Under the pieces are notes generated by a model. That model was not told where the DNA came from. It saw only the letters and a list, made by a program, of their open reading frames with translations, and ran no database searches. Shown here one piece after another: positions 36,403-44,645 of a DNA stretch of 64,000 nt. Where the stretch lies: positions 124,001 to 188,000 of the forward strand of contig OY970397.1 in assembly GCA_963720515.1 (NCBI GenBank). Direction: 5' to 3'. Every line of letters begins with the position of its first letter. Positions within the stretch are counted from its first letter, which is position 1. Position numbers and translations under genes: made by a program. This stretch comes from G963720515 sp963720515. Lineage in GTDB: Bacteria > Actinomycetota > Thermoleophilia > Gaiellales > Gaiellaceae.

Positions 36403-37056
36403 GTGCTTCGACGACCCCTCGTCGTCCTCGGCGCCGCCCTCGTGGCGCTCACCCTCGCAAGCCCCGCCCTCGCCATTCGTGCGCACGTGCGCATCGAAGG
36501 CGCGACGGCAACGATCTTCGGCGCGACCGAGCCACTGGTCACGCCCAAGGTCGGCACGATCCACCCGCCGGACGGACCGGACGTGACCGTCACGTTCCCG
36601 AGCGCGCTCGGCGGCCTCGAAGCGGCAAGCCGCCTCGGCGAGTTCTACTACCAGGTCGAGTCCACCTCGTTCGGCCCGTACGTGTCGCAGATCGGCCGGT
36701 ACGGGGCCGGGGCCACGACCGGCTGGGTGTTCAAGGTGAACGGCGCATCGCCGCCGGTCGGCTTCTCGGTCGCGCGCCTGAAGGCGGGCGACCGTCTGCT
36801 CGTGTACTTCATCCGCTTCGGTTCGGGCCCTCCGACCAAGACGCTCTTCCTGAAGGCGTCCGCCGGTTGCTATCGGGCTCTGGCCGAGGACGAGAACGGC
36901 CACACCACGGTCGCGAAGGGTGTGACGTTCCGGATCAACAGTCGGCGCGTTGCGTCGGCGAGCGGGCGATTCTGCCCGACTGGACGGTGGTCGACACTTC
37001 GGGCGACGAAGCCAGGCCTCATTCGCTCGCAGGTCGTGACCCACCGCGCCGGATAG
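36403..37056 (+). CDS. secreted DUF4430 (transcobalamin beta-domain-like) protein
   Basis: A 217-aa exported protein. The signal peptide is LVVLGAALVALTLASPALA. The central part has the DUF4430 pattern: GEFYYQVESTSFGPYVSQIG, GWVFKVNGASPPVGFSVARL and KAGDRLLVYFIRFG, the same fold as the C-terminal beta domain of intrinsic factor and transcobalamin that covers the corrin ring. The C-terminal part holds two cysteines (SAGCYRAL, RFCPTG) and an immunoglobulin-like pattern. It is the first gene under the B12 riboswitch, with a strong ribosome-binding site. Inferred role: extracellular capture of cobalamin or its precursors for the ECF transporter. Confidence 0.82.
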   Translation: MLRRPLVVLGAALVALTLASPALAIRAHVRIEGATATIFGATEPLVTPKVGTIHPPDGPDVTVTFPSALGGLEAASRLGEFYYQVESTSFGPYVSQIGRYGAGATTGWVFKVNGASPPVGFSVARLKAGDRLLVYFIRFGSGPPTKTLFLKASAGCYRALAEDENGHTTVAKGVTFRINSRRVASASGRFCPTGRWSTLRATKPGLIRSQVVTHRAG

Positions 37057-37060
37057 ACCC

Positions 37061-37804
37061 ATGCGCCACGCGCTTCTCGCGCTCCTCCTCGCCCTCTGCC
37101 TCGCCGCGTGCGGGGCGGAGGGCGGGAGCACGGCCGCGTCCGGCTCCGACGGGGCCGCGCTCTGGGTGACACACGACCGCGGTGGCGACGTCGTGCTCAC
37201 CGCGGATGTGCCCGCCGGGCTGAACGCGATCCAGGCGCTCGACCGCAGGGCCGACATCGAGACGCGCTACGGCGGCCGGTACGTCCAGTCGGTGAACGGC
37301 GTCGAGGGCAGCCTCTCGAAGGGGCGCGACTGGTTCTACTTCGTGAACGGGATCGAGCCGGACGTCGGCGGCGTCGAGGTGAAGCTCCACGGGGGCGACG
37401 TCGTGTGGTGGGACTTTCGGGCGTGGAGCGGCGACGAGGACGAGCCGGTCGTCGTCGGCGCGTTCCCCGAGCCGTTCCTGCACGGGTGGGGCGGGGAGCG
37501 CCGGCCGGCCGAGGTTCGCGCGCCGCCCGGGCTGGCCGGCGAGGCGGCCGAGCTGCTCGGCGTGCTCGGCGGCGCTGCCGGCGACGGCGAGCCCAACGTC
37601 TTCGTGCTCGACCCGCATCCGGGCGCGTTCGGTGCGACGCTCACAGCGAGGCGCGGCGGGTCGAACGACTCGCCCGTGACCTTCACGCTCACGGGCTCGA
37701 TGGCGGCCGTGCGGGCGGCTACCGAGGCGCTCGCCGACGACCCGTCGATCGTGCGCTACCGCTACGAGGCCGAGTTCGACGAGACCGGGAAGGTCGTCGG
37801 ATGA
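37061..37804 (+). CDS. DUF4430 lipoprotein of the B12 operon
   Basis: A 247-aa lipoprotein: LLALLLALCLAACGAEGG contains a lipobox (LAAC). DUF4430 follows at residues about 60-130: LNAIQALDRRADIETRYGGRYVQSVNGVEG, then DWFYFVNGIEPDVGGVEVKLHGGDVVWWDF, an almost canonical form. A C-terminal domain (residues about 145-247) is of unknown type. It is anchored to the outer face of the membrane, where it could hand cobalamin to the ECF S component. It lies 4 bp after the first DUF4430 gene and overlaps ecfT by 4 bp. Confidence 0.85.
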   Translation: MRHALLALLLALCLAACGAEGGSTAASGSDGAALWVTHDRGGDVVLTADVPAGLNAIQALDRRADIETRYGGRYVQSVNGVEGSLSKGRDWFYFVNGIEPDVGGVEVKLHGGDVVWWDFRAWSGDEDEPVVVGAFPEPFLHGWGGERRPAEVRAPPGLAGEAAELLGVLGGAAGDGEPNVFVLDPHPGAFGATLTARRGGSNDSPVTFTLTGSMAAVRAATEALADDPSIVRYRYEAEFDETGKVVG

Positions 37805-38508
37805 GGCTTGCGCCCGGCTCCGCCACCATCCTCTTCGCCGGCGCGGCGGCCGCGGCGCTGCTCGCCCAGCACGTCGCCTCGGTCGTCGTCCTGACAGTCG
37901 TGCTCCTCGCCGTGATCCTCGTCCTCGCCGAGCCGCGGCGCCGCGTGCCCTACCTCTACGGCGCGCTCACGGCCGGGATCGGCGTCTTCCTGCTCTCTCC
38001 GTTCCTCGCCACCGTCGGGTCGCATGTCCTCTGGAGCGGGCCGACGCTGCCGGTGCTCGGGCCGCTCGACGTGACGACCGAGGAGCTCCAGGCTGCCGCG
38101 CTCAACGGCTTCCGGCTCGCGGCGGTCGCGCTCGCCTTCGCCGCGTACGCGCTGCTCGTGGACCACGACCGCCTCGTCGCCTCGGTGCGGGTCGCGCCCA
38201 GGTCGGCGCTCGCGGTCGCGCTCGCGACCCGACTTGTCCCGACGCTCGAGCGCGACGCCGCGGGGCTTCGCGATTCCGTCCGTGGGCGCGGCGTCTCCGT
38301 CGAAGGCGTCCGCGGGCACGCGCGCCTGCTCTCGCCGCTCGTCGCCGGCTCGCTCGAGCGCGCGGCGAACCTCGCCGAGGCGATGGAGGCCCGCGGCTAC
38401 GGGCGGCCGGGGCGAACCGTCGCGCCCGGCCCGCCGTGGCGCCGCGCCGACCGGCTCGCCGTCGCGCTCGCGGTGATCGTCGTCGTGGGAGGGATCCTGT
38501 GGCTCTAG
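37801..38508 (+). CDS. ecfT: ECF transporter transmembrane coupling protein EcfT
   Basis: 235 aa with about five membrane segments (ATILFAGAAAAALLAQHVASVVVLTVVLLAVILVLA; YLYGALTAGIGVFLLSPFL; and others). The coupling helices carry the family motif AEAMEARGYGRPGRT (A-x-A-x-x-A-R-G), which docks on the ATPases. It is the scaffold between the S component and the two ATPase halves. It overlaps the previous and the following genes, so it is part of the B12-riboswitch operon. Confidence 0.92.
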   Translation: MRLAPGSATILFAGAAAAALLAQHVASVVVLTVVLLAVILVLAEPRRRVPYLYGALTAGIGVFLLSPFLATVGSHVLWSGPTLPVLGPLDVTTEELQAAALNGFRLAAVALAFAAYALLVDHDRLVASVRVAPRSALAVALATRLVPTLERDAAGLRDSVRGRGVSVEGVRGHARLLSPLVAGSLERAANLAEAMEARGYGRPGRTVAPGPPWRRADRLAVALAVIVVVGGILWL

Positions 38509-39846
38509 CCCGGGTGGACGGCCTCGAGTTCGCCTACCCGGGCGGTGAGCGGCCCGCGCTCGCGCGGCGTCTCGCTCGAGCTCGGCGACGGCGAGATCGT
38601 CGCGCTCCTCGGCCCGTCGGGCTCCGGGAAGTCCACGCTCCTGCGCGCGCTCGCGGGGCTCGTGCCGCACTTCCACGGCGGCCGCTTCTCCGGGCGGGTC
38701 GAGATCGACGGGCGCGACACGCGCTCGACGAGCCCCGCCGCGCTCGCGGGCACGGTCGCGACCGTCTTCCAGGATCCCGAGGACCAGGTGCTCATGGCCG
38801 TCGCGGCCAACGAGGTCGCCTTCGGGCTCGAGAACGTCGGCGTGCCGCGCGAGACGATCTGGCCGCGAGTTGGCGACGCGCTCGCCGCGCTCGACGCGAC
38901 GCACCTGCACGACCGGCGCACGGCCGAGCTCTCCGGCGGCGAGCTCCAGCGCGTCTGCCTCGCCGCCGCGCTCGCGCTTCGCCCGCGACTCCTGCTCCTG
39001 GACGAGCCCACGTCGCAGCTCGATCCCGACGGCGCCGAGCTCCTGCTCCACGAGGTGCGCGCGCAGGGCGGGACGGTCGTCCTCTCGGAGCAGCGCACGG
39101 AGCGTGCGCTCGCGCTCGCCGACCGCGTCCTCTTCATGGAGGAGGGGCGGCTGCTCCTCGACGCGCCGCTCGACGAGGCGCTCGACTGGCTCGCAGTGGA
39201 GCGGCCCGCGTACCTTCCGGCGGGCGCCGCGCCGGACGAGCTCGGCGACCCGGGCGAGCCGGTCCTGCGGCTGCGCGACATCGCGTTCGCGTACCGGCCG
39301 GGCGTGAGCGTCCTCGACGGCGCCGGCCTCGACGTCCACCGCGGCGAGGTGGTCGTCCTCGAGGGGCCGAACGGCTCCGGGAAGACGACGGTCGCCAAGA
39401 TCGCCGCCGGCCTGCTCGACCCGGACGCGGGGACGGTCGAGCGCGACGGCCGAGCGGGACTCCTGCTCCAGGATCCCGGCCGCTACCTCGTGCGCGAGAC
39501 CGCGCTCGGCGAGGCGGCGCTCGCGGTGCACGGGGACGAGATCCGCGCGTCGGCGGCGCTCGCCCGGGTGGGGCTCGGCTGGGCCGCGAGGCGCCACCCG
39601 CGCGACCTCTCGAGCGGCGAGCGCGAGCGGCTCGGCCTCGCCGCCGTCGCGGTCGCCGAGCCGGACCTCCTCGTCCTCGACGAGCCGACCCGCGGCGTCG
39701 ATCCCGACCGCAAGGCCGCGCTCGCGGAGTGGCTCTTCGCCTACGCGGCCGAGGGGCGCGGCGTGCTCGTCGCCACGCACGACCGGACGTTCCCGGCCCA
39801 TCGCCGCGTCGCGCTCGCGGAGCGGACGGAGCTCGCGCTTGCGTAG
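38499..39846 (+). CDS. ecfA: fused ECF ATPase (EcfA-EcfA), one frameshift
   Basis: 448 aa after repair, with two ABC ATPase halves in one chain. First half: Walker A GPSGSGKSTLLRAL, VFQDPEDQV (Q-loop), signature LSGGELQRVCLAAAL, LLLDEPTSQLDP. Second half: Walker A GPNGSGKTTVAKI, a truncated Q-loop region LLLQDPGRYLV, signature LSSGERERLGLAAVAV, VLDEPTRGVDPDRK. One extra base near 38560-38567 separates the first 21 codons (VALARVDGLEFAYPGGERPAL) from the rest. GTG at 38499 overlaps the ecfT end. Confidence 0.93.
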
Positions 39847-40510
39847 GACGATGGCGCTCTGCGCGGCCGTGGCGCTCGGCGCCTCGGCGTGGGCGGCGCT
39901 CGACCCGGCGCGCGGCGGCTTCGCCGTGCTGCTCGCGGCGTTCGCCTGCCTGGCCGGCGCGGCCGCGTGGCTCGAGGGCTCGCCCGGCTCCGCCAAGGAT
40001 CTCACGCTGGTCGCGACGCTCGGCGGGCTCGCCGCGGCGGGCCGCGTACTCTTCGCGCCGCTTCCGGGCGTCCAGCCGGTGACCGTGATCGCCGCGGCGG
40101 CCGGCGTCGCGCTCGGCCCGAAGCGCGGGTTCGCGGTCGGCGCCCTCGCCGCGCTCGCGTCGAACTTCTTCCTCGGCCAGGGCCCGTGGACGCCGTGGCA
40201 GATGCTCGCGTGGGGCGGGTGCGGCCTGATGGGCGGCGTCGCCGCGCCGCTCCTGCGAGGCCGGGTCACGTTCGCGATCTTCTGCGTCGGGCTCGGCTTC
40301 GCGTTCAGCGGCCTGATGGACGTGTGGGAGTGGTACAGCTTCTTCCCGCACACCTGGCAGGCGCTGACGCTCCAGATGGCGCGCGGCTTCCCGTTCGACG
40401 TCGCGCACGCGGCCGGGAACCTCGCGCTCGCCCTCGCCGCCGGGCCCGAGCTGCGCCGCGTGCTCGAACGCTACGACCGTCAGCTCCACACGGAGGTCGC
40501 GTGGACGTGA
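39839..40510 (+). CDS. ECF transporter S component, probably cobalamin/corrinoid-specific
   Basis: 223 aa, six membrane segments: MALCAAVALGASAWAALDP, LTLVATLGGLAAAGRVLF, VTVIAAAAGVALGPKRGFAVGALAALASNFFLGQGPWTPWQML, GCGLMGGVAAPLL, FAIFCVGLGFAFSGLMDVWEWYSFF. The form (GP-G-AVGALAALASNFFLGQGPWTPWQM) is that of ECF S subunits such as CbrT-like proteins. The substrate is inferred from the riboswitch and the transcobalamin-like partners: cobalamin or a precursor. TTG at 39839 (GGAG 7 nt upstream) or ATG at 39851. Confidence 0.88.
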   Translation: MRRTMALCAAVALGASAWAALDPARGGFAVLLAAFACLAGAAAWLEGSPGSAKDLTLVATLGGLAAAGRVLFAPLPGVQPVTVIAAAAGVALGPKRGFAVGALAALASNFFLGQGPWTPWQMLAWGGCGLMGGVAAPLLRGRVTFAIFCVGLGFAFSGLMDVWEWYSFFPHTWQALTLQMARGFPFDVAHAAGNLALALAAGPELRRVLERYDRQLHTEVAWT

Positions 40511-41346
40511 GAGGAGCGCTGCTTGCCGCCGTTCTCACCGCGCTCGTCCTCGCGGGAACCGCGGGCGCGGGGATCCGCCAGGGCGTCCTCTACCTGGAGG
40601 CGCACCAGACCGCAGGCGGAGGCTTCGCCGAGCCGGGCCGCTCCGCCGAGGTCGGGCTGACCGCGTGGACGGCGCTCGGGCTGAGGGCCGCCGGAGCCTG
40701 GCCCTCGCGCCGCGACGCGGCCGCGGACTTCCTCGTCGGGCGCACCGACGCGGGCGCGACCGACCTCGAGCTCCGCATCCTCGCCCTCGACGCGCTCAAC
40801 CGCGGCACCGGCTCGCTCGCCGACCGGCTGGCGAAGCTGCGCCGCACGAACGGGCGGATCGGGCCCGCGCTCAACTCGACGATCTGGGGGATCCTCGCCC
40901 TCCGCGCGGCCGGGCGGCCCGCGCCGCGCTCGTCCGTCCGCTACGTGCTCGCCCACCAAGCGCGGAGCGGCGGCTGGTCGTGGCGCGCCGGGCTCCAGCC
41001 GGACTCGAACGACACGGCCGCGGCGATCCAGGCCCTCCGCTCGGCGGGCGTGTCGCGCTCGTCGCCGGCGCTTCGGCGCGCGTTCGCCTTCCTTCGCCGC
41101 CTGCAGAACCGCGACGGCGGCTTCGAGCTGACGTCCGGGCGCGGCTCGGACGCGCCCTCGACCGCGTGGGCGATCCAGGCCTTCGTCGCGGGCGGCCGCG
41201 CGCCGGGCAAGGCCGCGTTCGCGTATCTCGGCCGGCTCCAGCGGCGCAACGGGAGCTACCGCTACAGCGGGCGCTACGGCATCGACCCCGTGTGGACGAC
41301 CGCGCAGGTGGTTGCCGCGCTCGCCCGCCGGCCGTTCCCGCTGTGA
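40501..41346 (+). CDS. secreted alpha/alpha-barrel repeat protein (transcobalamin alpha-domain-like)
   Basis: A 281-aa exported protein: signal LLAAVLTALVLAGTAGAG, then six-fold helical repeats typical of the squalene cyclase/prenyltransferase/transcobalamin barrel: GVLYLEAHQTAGGGFAEPGRSAEVGLTAWTALGLRAAG, YVLAHQARSGGWSWRAGLQPDSNDTAAAIQALRSAG, FLRRLQNRDGGFELTSGRGSDAPSTAWAIQAFVAGG, YLGRLQRRNGSYRYSGR. The motif LQ-x-x-DGGF is the QW-like repeat. This is the fold of the N-terminal domain of human intrinsic factor. Its start overlaps the S-component stop, placing it inside the B12 operon. Confidence 0.88.
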   Translation: MDVRGALLAAVLTALVLAGTAGAGIRQGVLYLEAHQTAGGGFAEPGRSAEVGLTAWTALGLRAAGAWPSRRDAAADFLVGRTDAGATDLELRILALDALNRGTGSLADRLAKLRRTNGRIGPALNSTIWGILALRAAGRPAPRSSVRYVLAHQARSGGWSWRAGLQPDSNDTAAAIQALRSAGVSRSSPALRRAFAFLRRLQNRDGGFELTSGRGSDAPSTAWAIQAFVAGGRAPGKAAFAYLGRLQRRNGSYRYSGRYGIDPVWTTAQVVAALARRPFPL

Positions 41347-41997
41347 TCGCGCTCGCCTGGAGCGGCGGCAAGGACTCGGCGCTCACGCTCGCCGCGCTTC
41401 GCGAGGGCGGGGAGGAGCCGTGCGCGCTCATGACGACCGTGACCGAGACGTACGACCGCGTGAGCATGCACGGCGTCCGGCGCGAGCTCCTCGCGCGGCA
41501 GGCCGAGGCGGCCGGCGTGCCGCTCGTGGAGGTCGATGATCCCGCCCGAGTGCGTGAACGCGGAGTACGAGCGGCGCATGGCGGCCGCGCTCGAGGCGCC
41601 GCCGCTCGACTCGGCCGGCGAGGTCGCGTTCGGCGACCTGTTCCTCGAGGACGTCCGCGCCTATCGGGAGGAGCGGCTCGCGTCCGCGGGGCGCCGCGCA
41701 CGGTTCCCGCTCTGGGGGCGCGACACGGCCGAGCTCGCCCGCGGCTTCGTCGCCGCCGGGTTCGAGGCGTATCTCTCGTGCGTGGACCCGAAGCAGCTCG
41801 ACCCGTCGTTCGCCGGCCGGCGCTACGACGAGGCTCTCCTCGCCGAGTTCCCGGAGGGCGTGGATCCGTGCGGTGAGAACGGCGAGTTCCACACGTTCGT
41901 CGTCGCGGGGCCGGTGCTGCGCGGGCGGGTCGAGTGCGAGCCGGGCGAGCGCGTCGAGCGCGACGGCTTCGTCTTCTGCGATCTCCTGCCGGTCTAG
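41343..41997 (+). CDS. diphthine-ammonia-ligase-like PP-loop ATPase (one frameshift)
   Basis: 217 aa after repair. It begins IALAWSGGKDSALTLAALREGGEEPCALMTTVTETYDRVSMHGVRRELL: the SGGKDS P-loop of PP-ATPases and the MHGVR motif of the MJ0570/Dph6-like group. One extra base near 41533-41536 breaks the frame; the C-terminal half continues MIPPECVNAEYERRM, VAFGDLFLEDVRAYRE, FPLWGRDTAELARGFVAAGFEAYLSCVDPKQLD and GENGEFHTFVVAGP (GExGE motif). Bacteria have no diphthamide, so the amidated substrate is unknown; operon membership suggests a corrinoid side-chain amidation, but that is only a guess. GTG overlaps the previous stop. Confidence 0.85.
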
Positions 41998-42000
41998 GCT
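41995..42000 (+). promoter_or_regulatory. -10 box TAGGCT upstream of the CinA-like gene
   Basis: TAGGCT begins with the stop codon of the upstream gene and lies 6 nt before the ATG at 42007. This is the same layout as upstream of tsaE. Confidence 0.45.
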
Positions 42001-42006
42001 CCGGGC

Positions 42007-42717
42007 ATGGAGCGCACCGCCGTCGTCCTCACGGTCGGGAACGAGATCGTGTCGGGCGACACGGAGAACACGAACGCCTCCTGGCTCGCGCGGCGGCTCG
42101 CGACGCTCGGCGTTCCCGTCGTCCTGATCGCCGCGGTCCGCGACGACATCGAGACGATCGCCGTCTTCCTCCGCGCCGAGGCGCCTCGCGTGGACTACGT
42201 CTTCGTCACGGGCGGGCTCGGCGGCACGCCGGACGACCTGACGCGCGAGGCGGTCGCGGCCGCGTTCGACGTCCCGTGCGAGGAGATCCAGCCGCTCGCC
42301 GACGACCTGCGCCGGCGGTTCGAGCCGCGCGGCCTCGCCGAGTACGCCGCCCGCTGGGCGCGCCTTCCCCAGGGCGCCGAGCCGCTCGCGAACCCGCTCG
42401 GCGGCGCGCCCGGCTTCGTCGTCGAGAACGTCCACGTCCTGCCGGGCCTGCCGAGCGAGATGGAGGCGATGTTCGACGCGATCGCCGAGCGGTTCCGCGG
42501 CGACCCGATCGGCGTCTGGCGGCGCGCCTACCGCACCACGGAGGGCCGGATCGTCGGCGTGCTCCAGGACGCGACCGTCCGGCACCCGGACGTCACCGTC
42601 GGCAGCTACCCGCGCTTCCTGCCGGACGGGCCCGAGGTCGAGGTGGTGCTCAAGTCGAGCGACTCGGCCGCGCTCGCCGACGCCGTCGCCTGGATCGAGG
42701 CTGCGCTCGAGCCCTAA
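42007..42717 (+). CDS. CinA-N/MoaB-type domain protein (COG1058)
   Basis: 236 aa: VLTVGNEIVSGDTENTNASWLARRLATLG, VRDDIETIAVFLR, VFVTGGLGGTPDDLTREAVAAAF and NVHVLPGLPSEMEAMFDAI. This is the molybdopterin-binding-like N-terminal domain of CinA, without the C-terminal NMN deamidase domain. Stand-alone forms are thought to act on ADP-ribose or related nucleotides. It converges on the EamA gene with a 4-bp overlap at 42714-42717. Confidence 0.9.
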   Translation: MERTAVVLTVGNEIVSGDTENTNASWLARRLATLGVPVVLIAAVRDDIETIAVFLRAEAPRVDYVFVTGGLGGTPDDLTREAVAAAFDVPCEEIQPLADDLRRRFEPRGLAEYAARWARLPQGAEPLANPLGGAPGFVVENVHVLPGLPSEMEAMFDAIAERFRGDPIGVWRRAYRTTEGRIVGVLQDATVRHPDVTVGSYPRFLPDGPEVEVVLKSSDSAALADAVAWIEAALEP

Positions 42718-43583
42718 CCCTCGCGGTGGAGCGCAACGCCGCCGACGACGAGCGCGACGCCGGCCACCTCCTGTGCATTCGGGATCTGCCCGAGCACGAC
42801 GATCCCGATCACGGTCGCCGTGGCCGGCAGCAGCGAGACCATGAGCGCGTAGGTCTCGCGGCGCATGCGCGCCATCGCGAGCTGGTCGCAGACGTAGGGG
42901 ATCACCGACGAGGTCACGCCGACACCAATCCCGGCGAGGAGCGCCACCGGGTTCCCGAAGGCGGGCACGGCCGCCCAGCCGCCGAGCGGCGTCGCGACGA
43001 CGAGCGCCACGAGCATCGCCCCGGCGAGCCCGTCGATCCCGCCCATCGCGGGGAGCCGCGAGACGCGGTGGCCGAGGACGATGTAGAGGGCGAAGAGCGC
43101 AGCGTTCGCGAACGCGAAGGCGACTCCGACCGGCTCCGCGACGAGCTGCACATTGGTGAGGAGATAGACGCCGCCTACCGCCGCTGCGAGCGCGAGCCCG
43201 TTTCGCCTCGTGCGCGTCCCGACCGCGGCGAGCGCGATCACCGGGAGGAACTCGATCGCCGCGACCGTGCCGAGCGGCAGCCGGTCGATCGCGATGTAGA
43301 AGCATGCGTTCATCACACCGAGCGTGGCGCCGAGCGCGAGGAGCAGCCGGCGCCCGTCCGCGTTCACGCGGGAGACGAGCCGCCAGGGCCGGCGCCAGAC
43401 CGCGAAGATCGCCGCCGCGCTCGCGATGCGAATCCACGCGACGCCGAGCGGCTGGACGAGCGCAAAGAGCAGCACGGCGAAGGCCGGCCCGAGGTAGTGG
43501 AAGATCGCGCTCCCGACGAAGTAGGTCTCGGGCGGGACCGAGTCGGCGAGTGCGGCACGGCGCCGTTCGGCGGTCGTGTCCAT
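42714..43583 (-). CDS. EamA-family (RhtA-like) transporter
   Basis: 289 aa with ten predicted membrane helices in two EamA repeats. The second repeat has ALYIVLGHRV and LVALVVATPLGG, then GVGVTSSVIPYVCDQLAMARMRRETYALMVSLLPATATVIGIVVLGQIPNAQEVAGVALVVGGVAL, the threonine/homoserine exporter RhtA pattern. It is a probable amino-acid or metabolite exporter of the inner membrane; the substrate is not known. It diverges from the Lrp-family regulator, a common pairing for amino-acid exporters. Confidence 0.85.
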   Translation of the reverse strand: MDTTAERRRAALADSVPPETYFVGSAIFHYLGPAFAVLLFALVQPLGVAWIRIASAAAIFAVWRRPWRLVSRVNADGRRLLLALGATLGVMNACFYIAIDRLPLGTVAAIEFLPVIALAAVGTRTRRNGLALAAAVGGVYLLTNVQLVAEPVGVAFAFANAALFALYIVLGHRVSRLPAMGGIDGLAGAMLVALVVATPLGGWAAVPAFGNPVALLAGIGVGVTSSVIPYVCDQLAMARMRRETYALMVSLLPATATVIGIVVLGQIPNAQEVAGVALVVGGVALHREG

Positions 43584-43605
43584 GCCGAAATGGTCGCCGC
43601 CGCGC

Positions 43606-43611
43606 TACCCT
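43606..43611 (+). promoter_or_regulatory. -10 box TACCCT of the Lrp-family gene, with leader micro-ORF
   Basis: TACCCT lies 6 nt before an ATG at 43618 that opens a 7-codon frame (MADRREF, stop at 43639-43641). The regulator gene itself starts at 43646, 5 nt further. The transcript would begin with the micro-ORF. Confidence 0.35.
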
Positions 43612-43645
43612 AGGGGAATGGCCGATCGAAGGGAATTCTGACGAA

Positions 43646-44128
43646 ATGGCTACGAACACGCGAGCAGCACGGCTGAACGCCTATGAACCACCGCTCCTCG
43701 ACGACATCAACCGTCGAGTCCTGCAGGAGCTCCAGGCAGACGCCCGCCTGACGATGGCGGAGCTCGGCCGCCGCGTGAGCCTCTCCGCGCCCGCGGTGGC
43801 CGACCGCGTGGCGCGGCTCGAGCGCGCCGGGGTCATCACGTGCTACCAGGCGCAGCTCGACCCGAAGCAGCTCGGCTACCCGATCGCCGTGGTCGTGCGC
43901 ATCCGCCCGGCCTCGCAGAAGCTCCACAAGATCCCCGAGATCGCCGCCGAGATCCCCGAGATCGTCGAGTGCCGCCGGATCACCGGCGAGGACTGCTACG
44001 TCATCGACCTCCACCTGCGCTCGATGGACGAGCTCGAGGCGATCCTCGACCGCTTCGTCCCGTACGGGCAGACGACGACCTCGATCGTCCACTCGTCGCC
44101 GGTCCCGCGGCGGGCACTGCCGTATTGA
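43646..44128 (+). CDS. Lrp/AsnC-family transcriptional regulator
   Basis: 160 aa. N-terminal winged helix: LLDDINRRVLQELQADARLTMAELGRRVSLSAPAVADRVARLERAGVITCYQAQL. C-terminal RAM domain: PIAVVVRIRPASQKLHKIPEIAAEIPEIVECRRITGEDCYVIDLHLRSMDELEAILDRF, which binds small ligands, usually amino acids. AAGGGA about 11 nt upstream is a possible ribosome-binding site. It is divergent to an RhtA-like exporter that it may control. Confidence 0.92.
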   Translation: MATNTRAARLNAYEPPLLDDINRRVLQELQADARLTMAELGRRVSLSAPAVADRVARLERAGVITCYQAQLDPKQLGYPIAVVVRIRPASQKLHKIPEIAAEIPEIVECRRITGEDCYVIDLHLRSMDELEAILDRFVPYGQTTTSIVHSSPVPRRALPY

Positions 44129-44496
44129 TGCGGCTCGTCGTGGCCGCGGTCGTCGCGTGCGCCCTCGCCGGCTGCGGCGGCGGTGGCGGCGAGTCGAGCG
44201 CGCAGCGGCCTGCGGGCACCGGCCTCGACCCCGGCTGTGAGCCGCAGGCCTACACCGAGTTCGTGCCCGACGAGCCGGGCGATGCCGAGGAGGTCGCGGG
44301 CGCGGCGTTCGCGCGGAGCCCGCTCGGCCCGGGCGGTGAGGTCGAGCGCGTCGGCATGGATCGCGACGAGACGCTCCACGTGCGGCTCGTCCGCGACGGC
44401 AAGACGATCGGCCTTGCGAGCCTCACCGGCGGCGAAGGCGCCTGGTCGGTGTCCGAGATGACGATCTGCGCCGAGCCGCCTAGCAGTTCGCCCTGA
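44128..44496 (+). CDS. small lipoprotein of unknown function
   Basis: 122 aa: MRLVVAAVVACALAGCGGGGG has a lipobox (LAGC). The mature domain (YTEFVPDEPGDAEEVAGAAF, ERVGMDRDETLHVRLVRDGKTIGLASLTGGEGAW) looks like a small alpha+beta domain. The ATG overlaps the last base of the regulator's stop codon. I do not recognise the family. A 149-bp gap without features follows. Confidence 0.68.
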   Translation: MRLVVAAVVACALAGCGGGGGESSAQRPAGTGLDPGCEPQAYTEFVPDEPGDAEEVAGAAFARSPLGPGGEVERVGMDRDETLHVRLVRDGKTIGLASLTGGEGAWSVSEMTICAEPPSSSP

Positions 44497-44645
44497 GGTA
44501 CTGCGGGCCGTAGTAGGGCCGACGTCATCGGCTGCCGTGGTCGTCGATCGTCGCTCGCAGCCCTCAGTTCACGGCCGAACACTCGCCTCAAAAGCGTGCC
44601 AATTTCAGGCTAAAGCTTCGTGCCGTTCCGGCCGATCAGGGGTCG

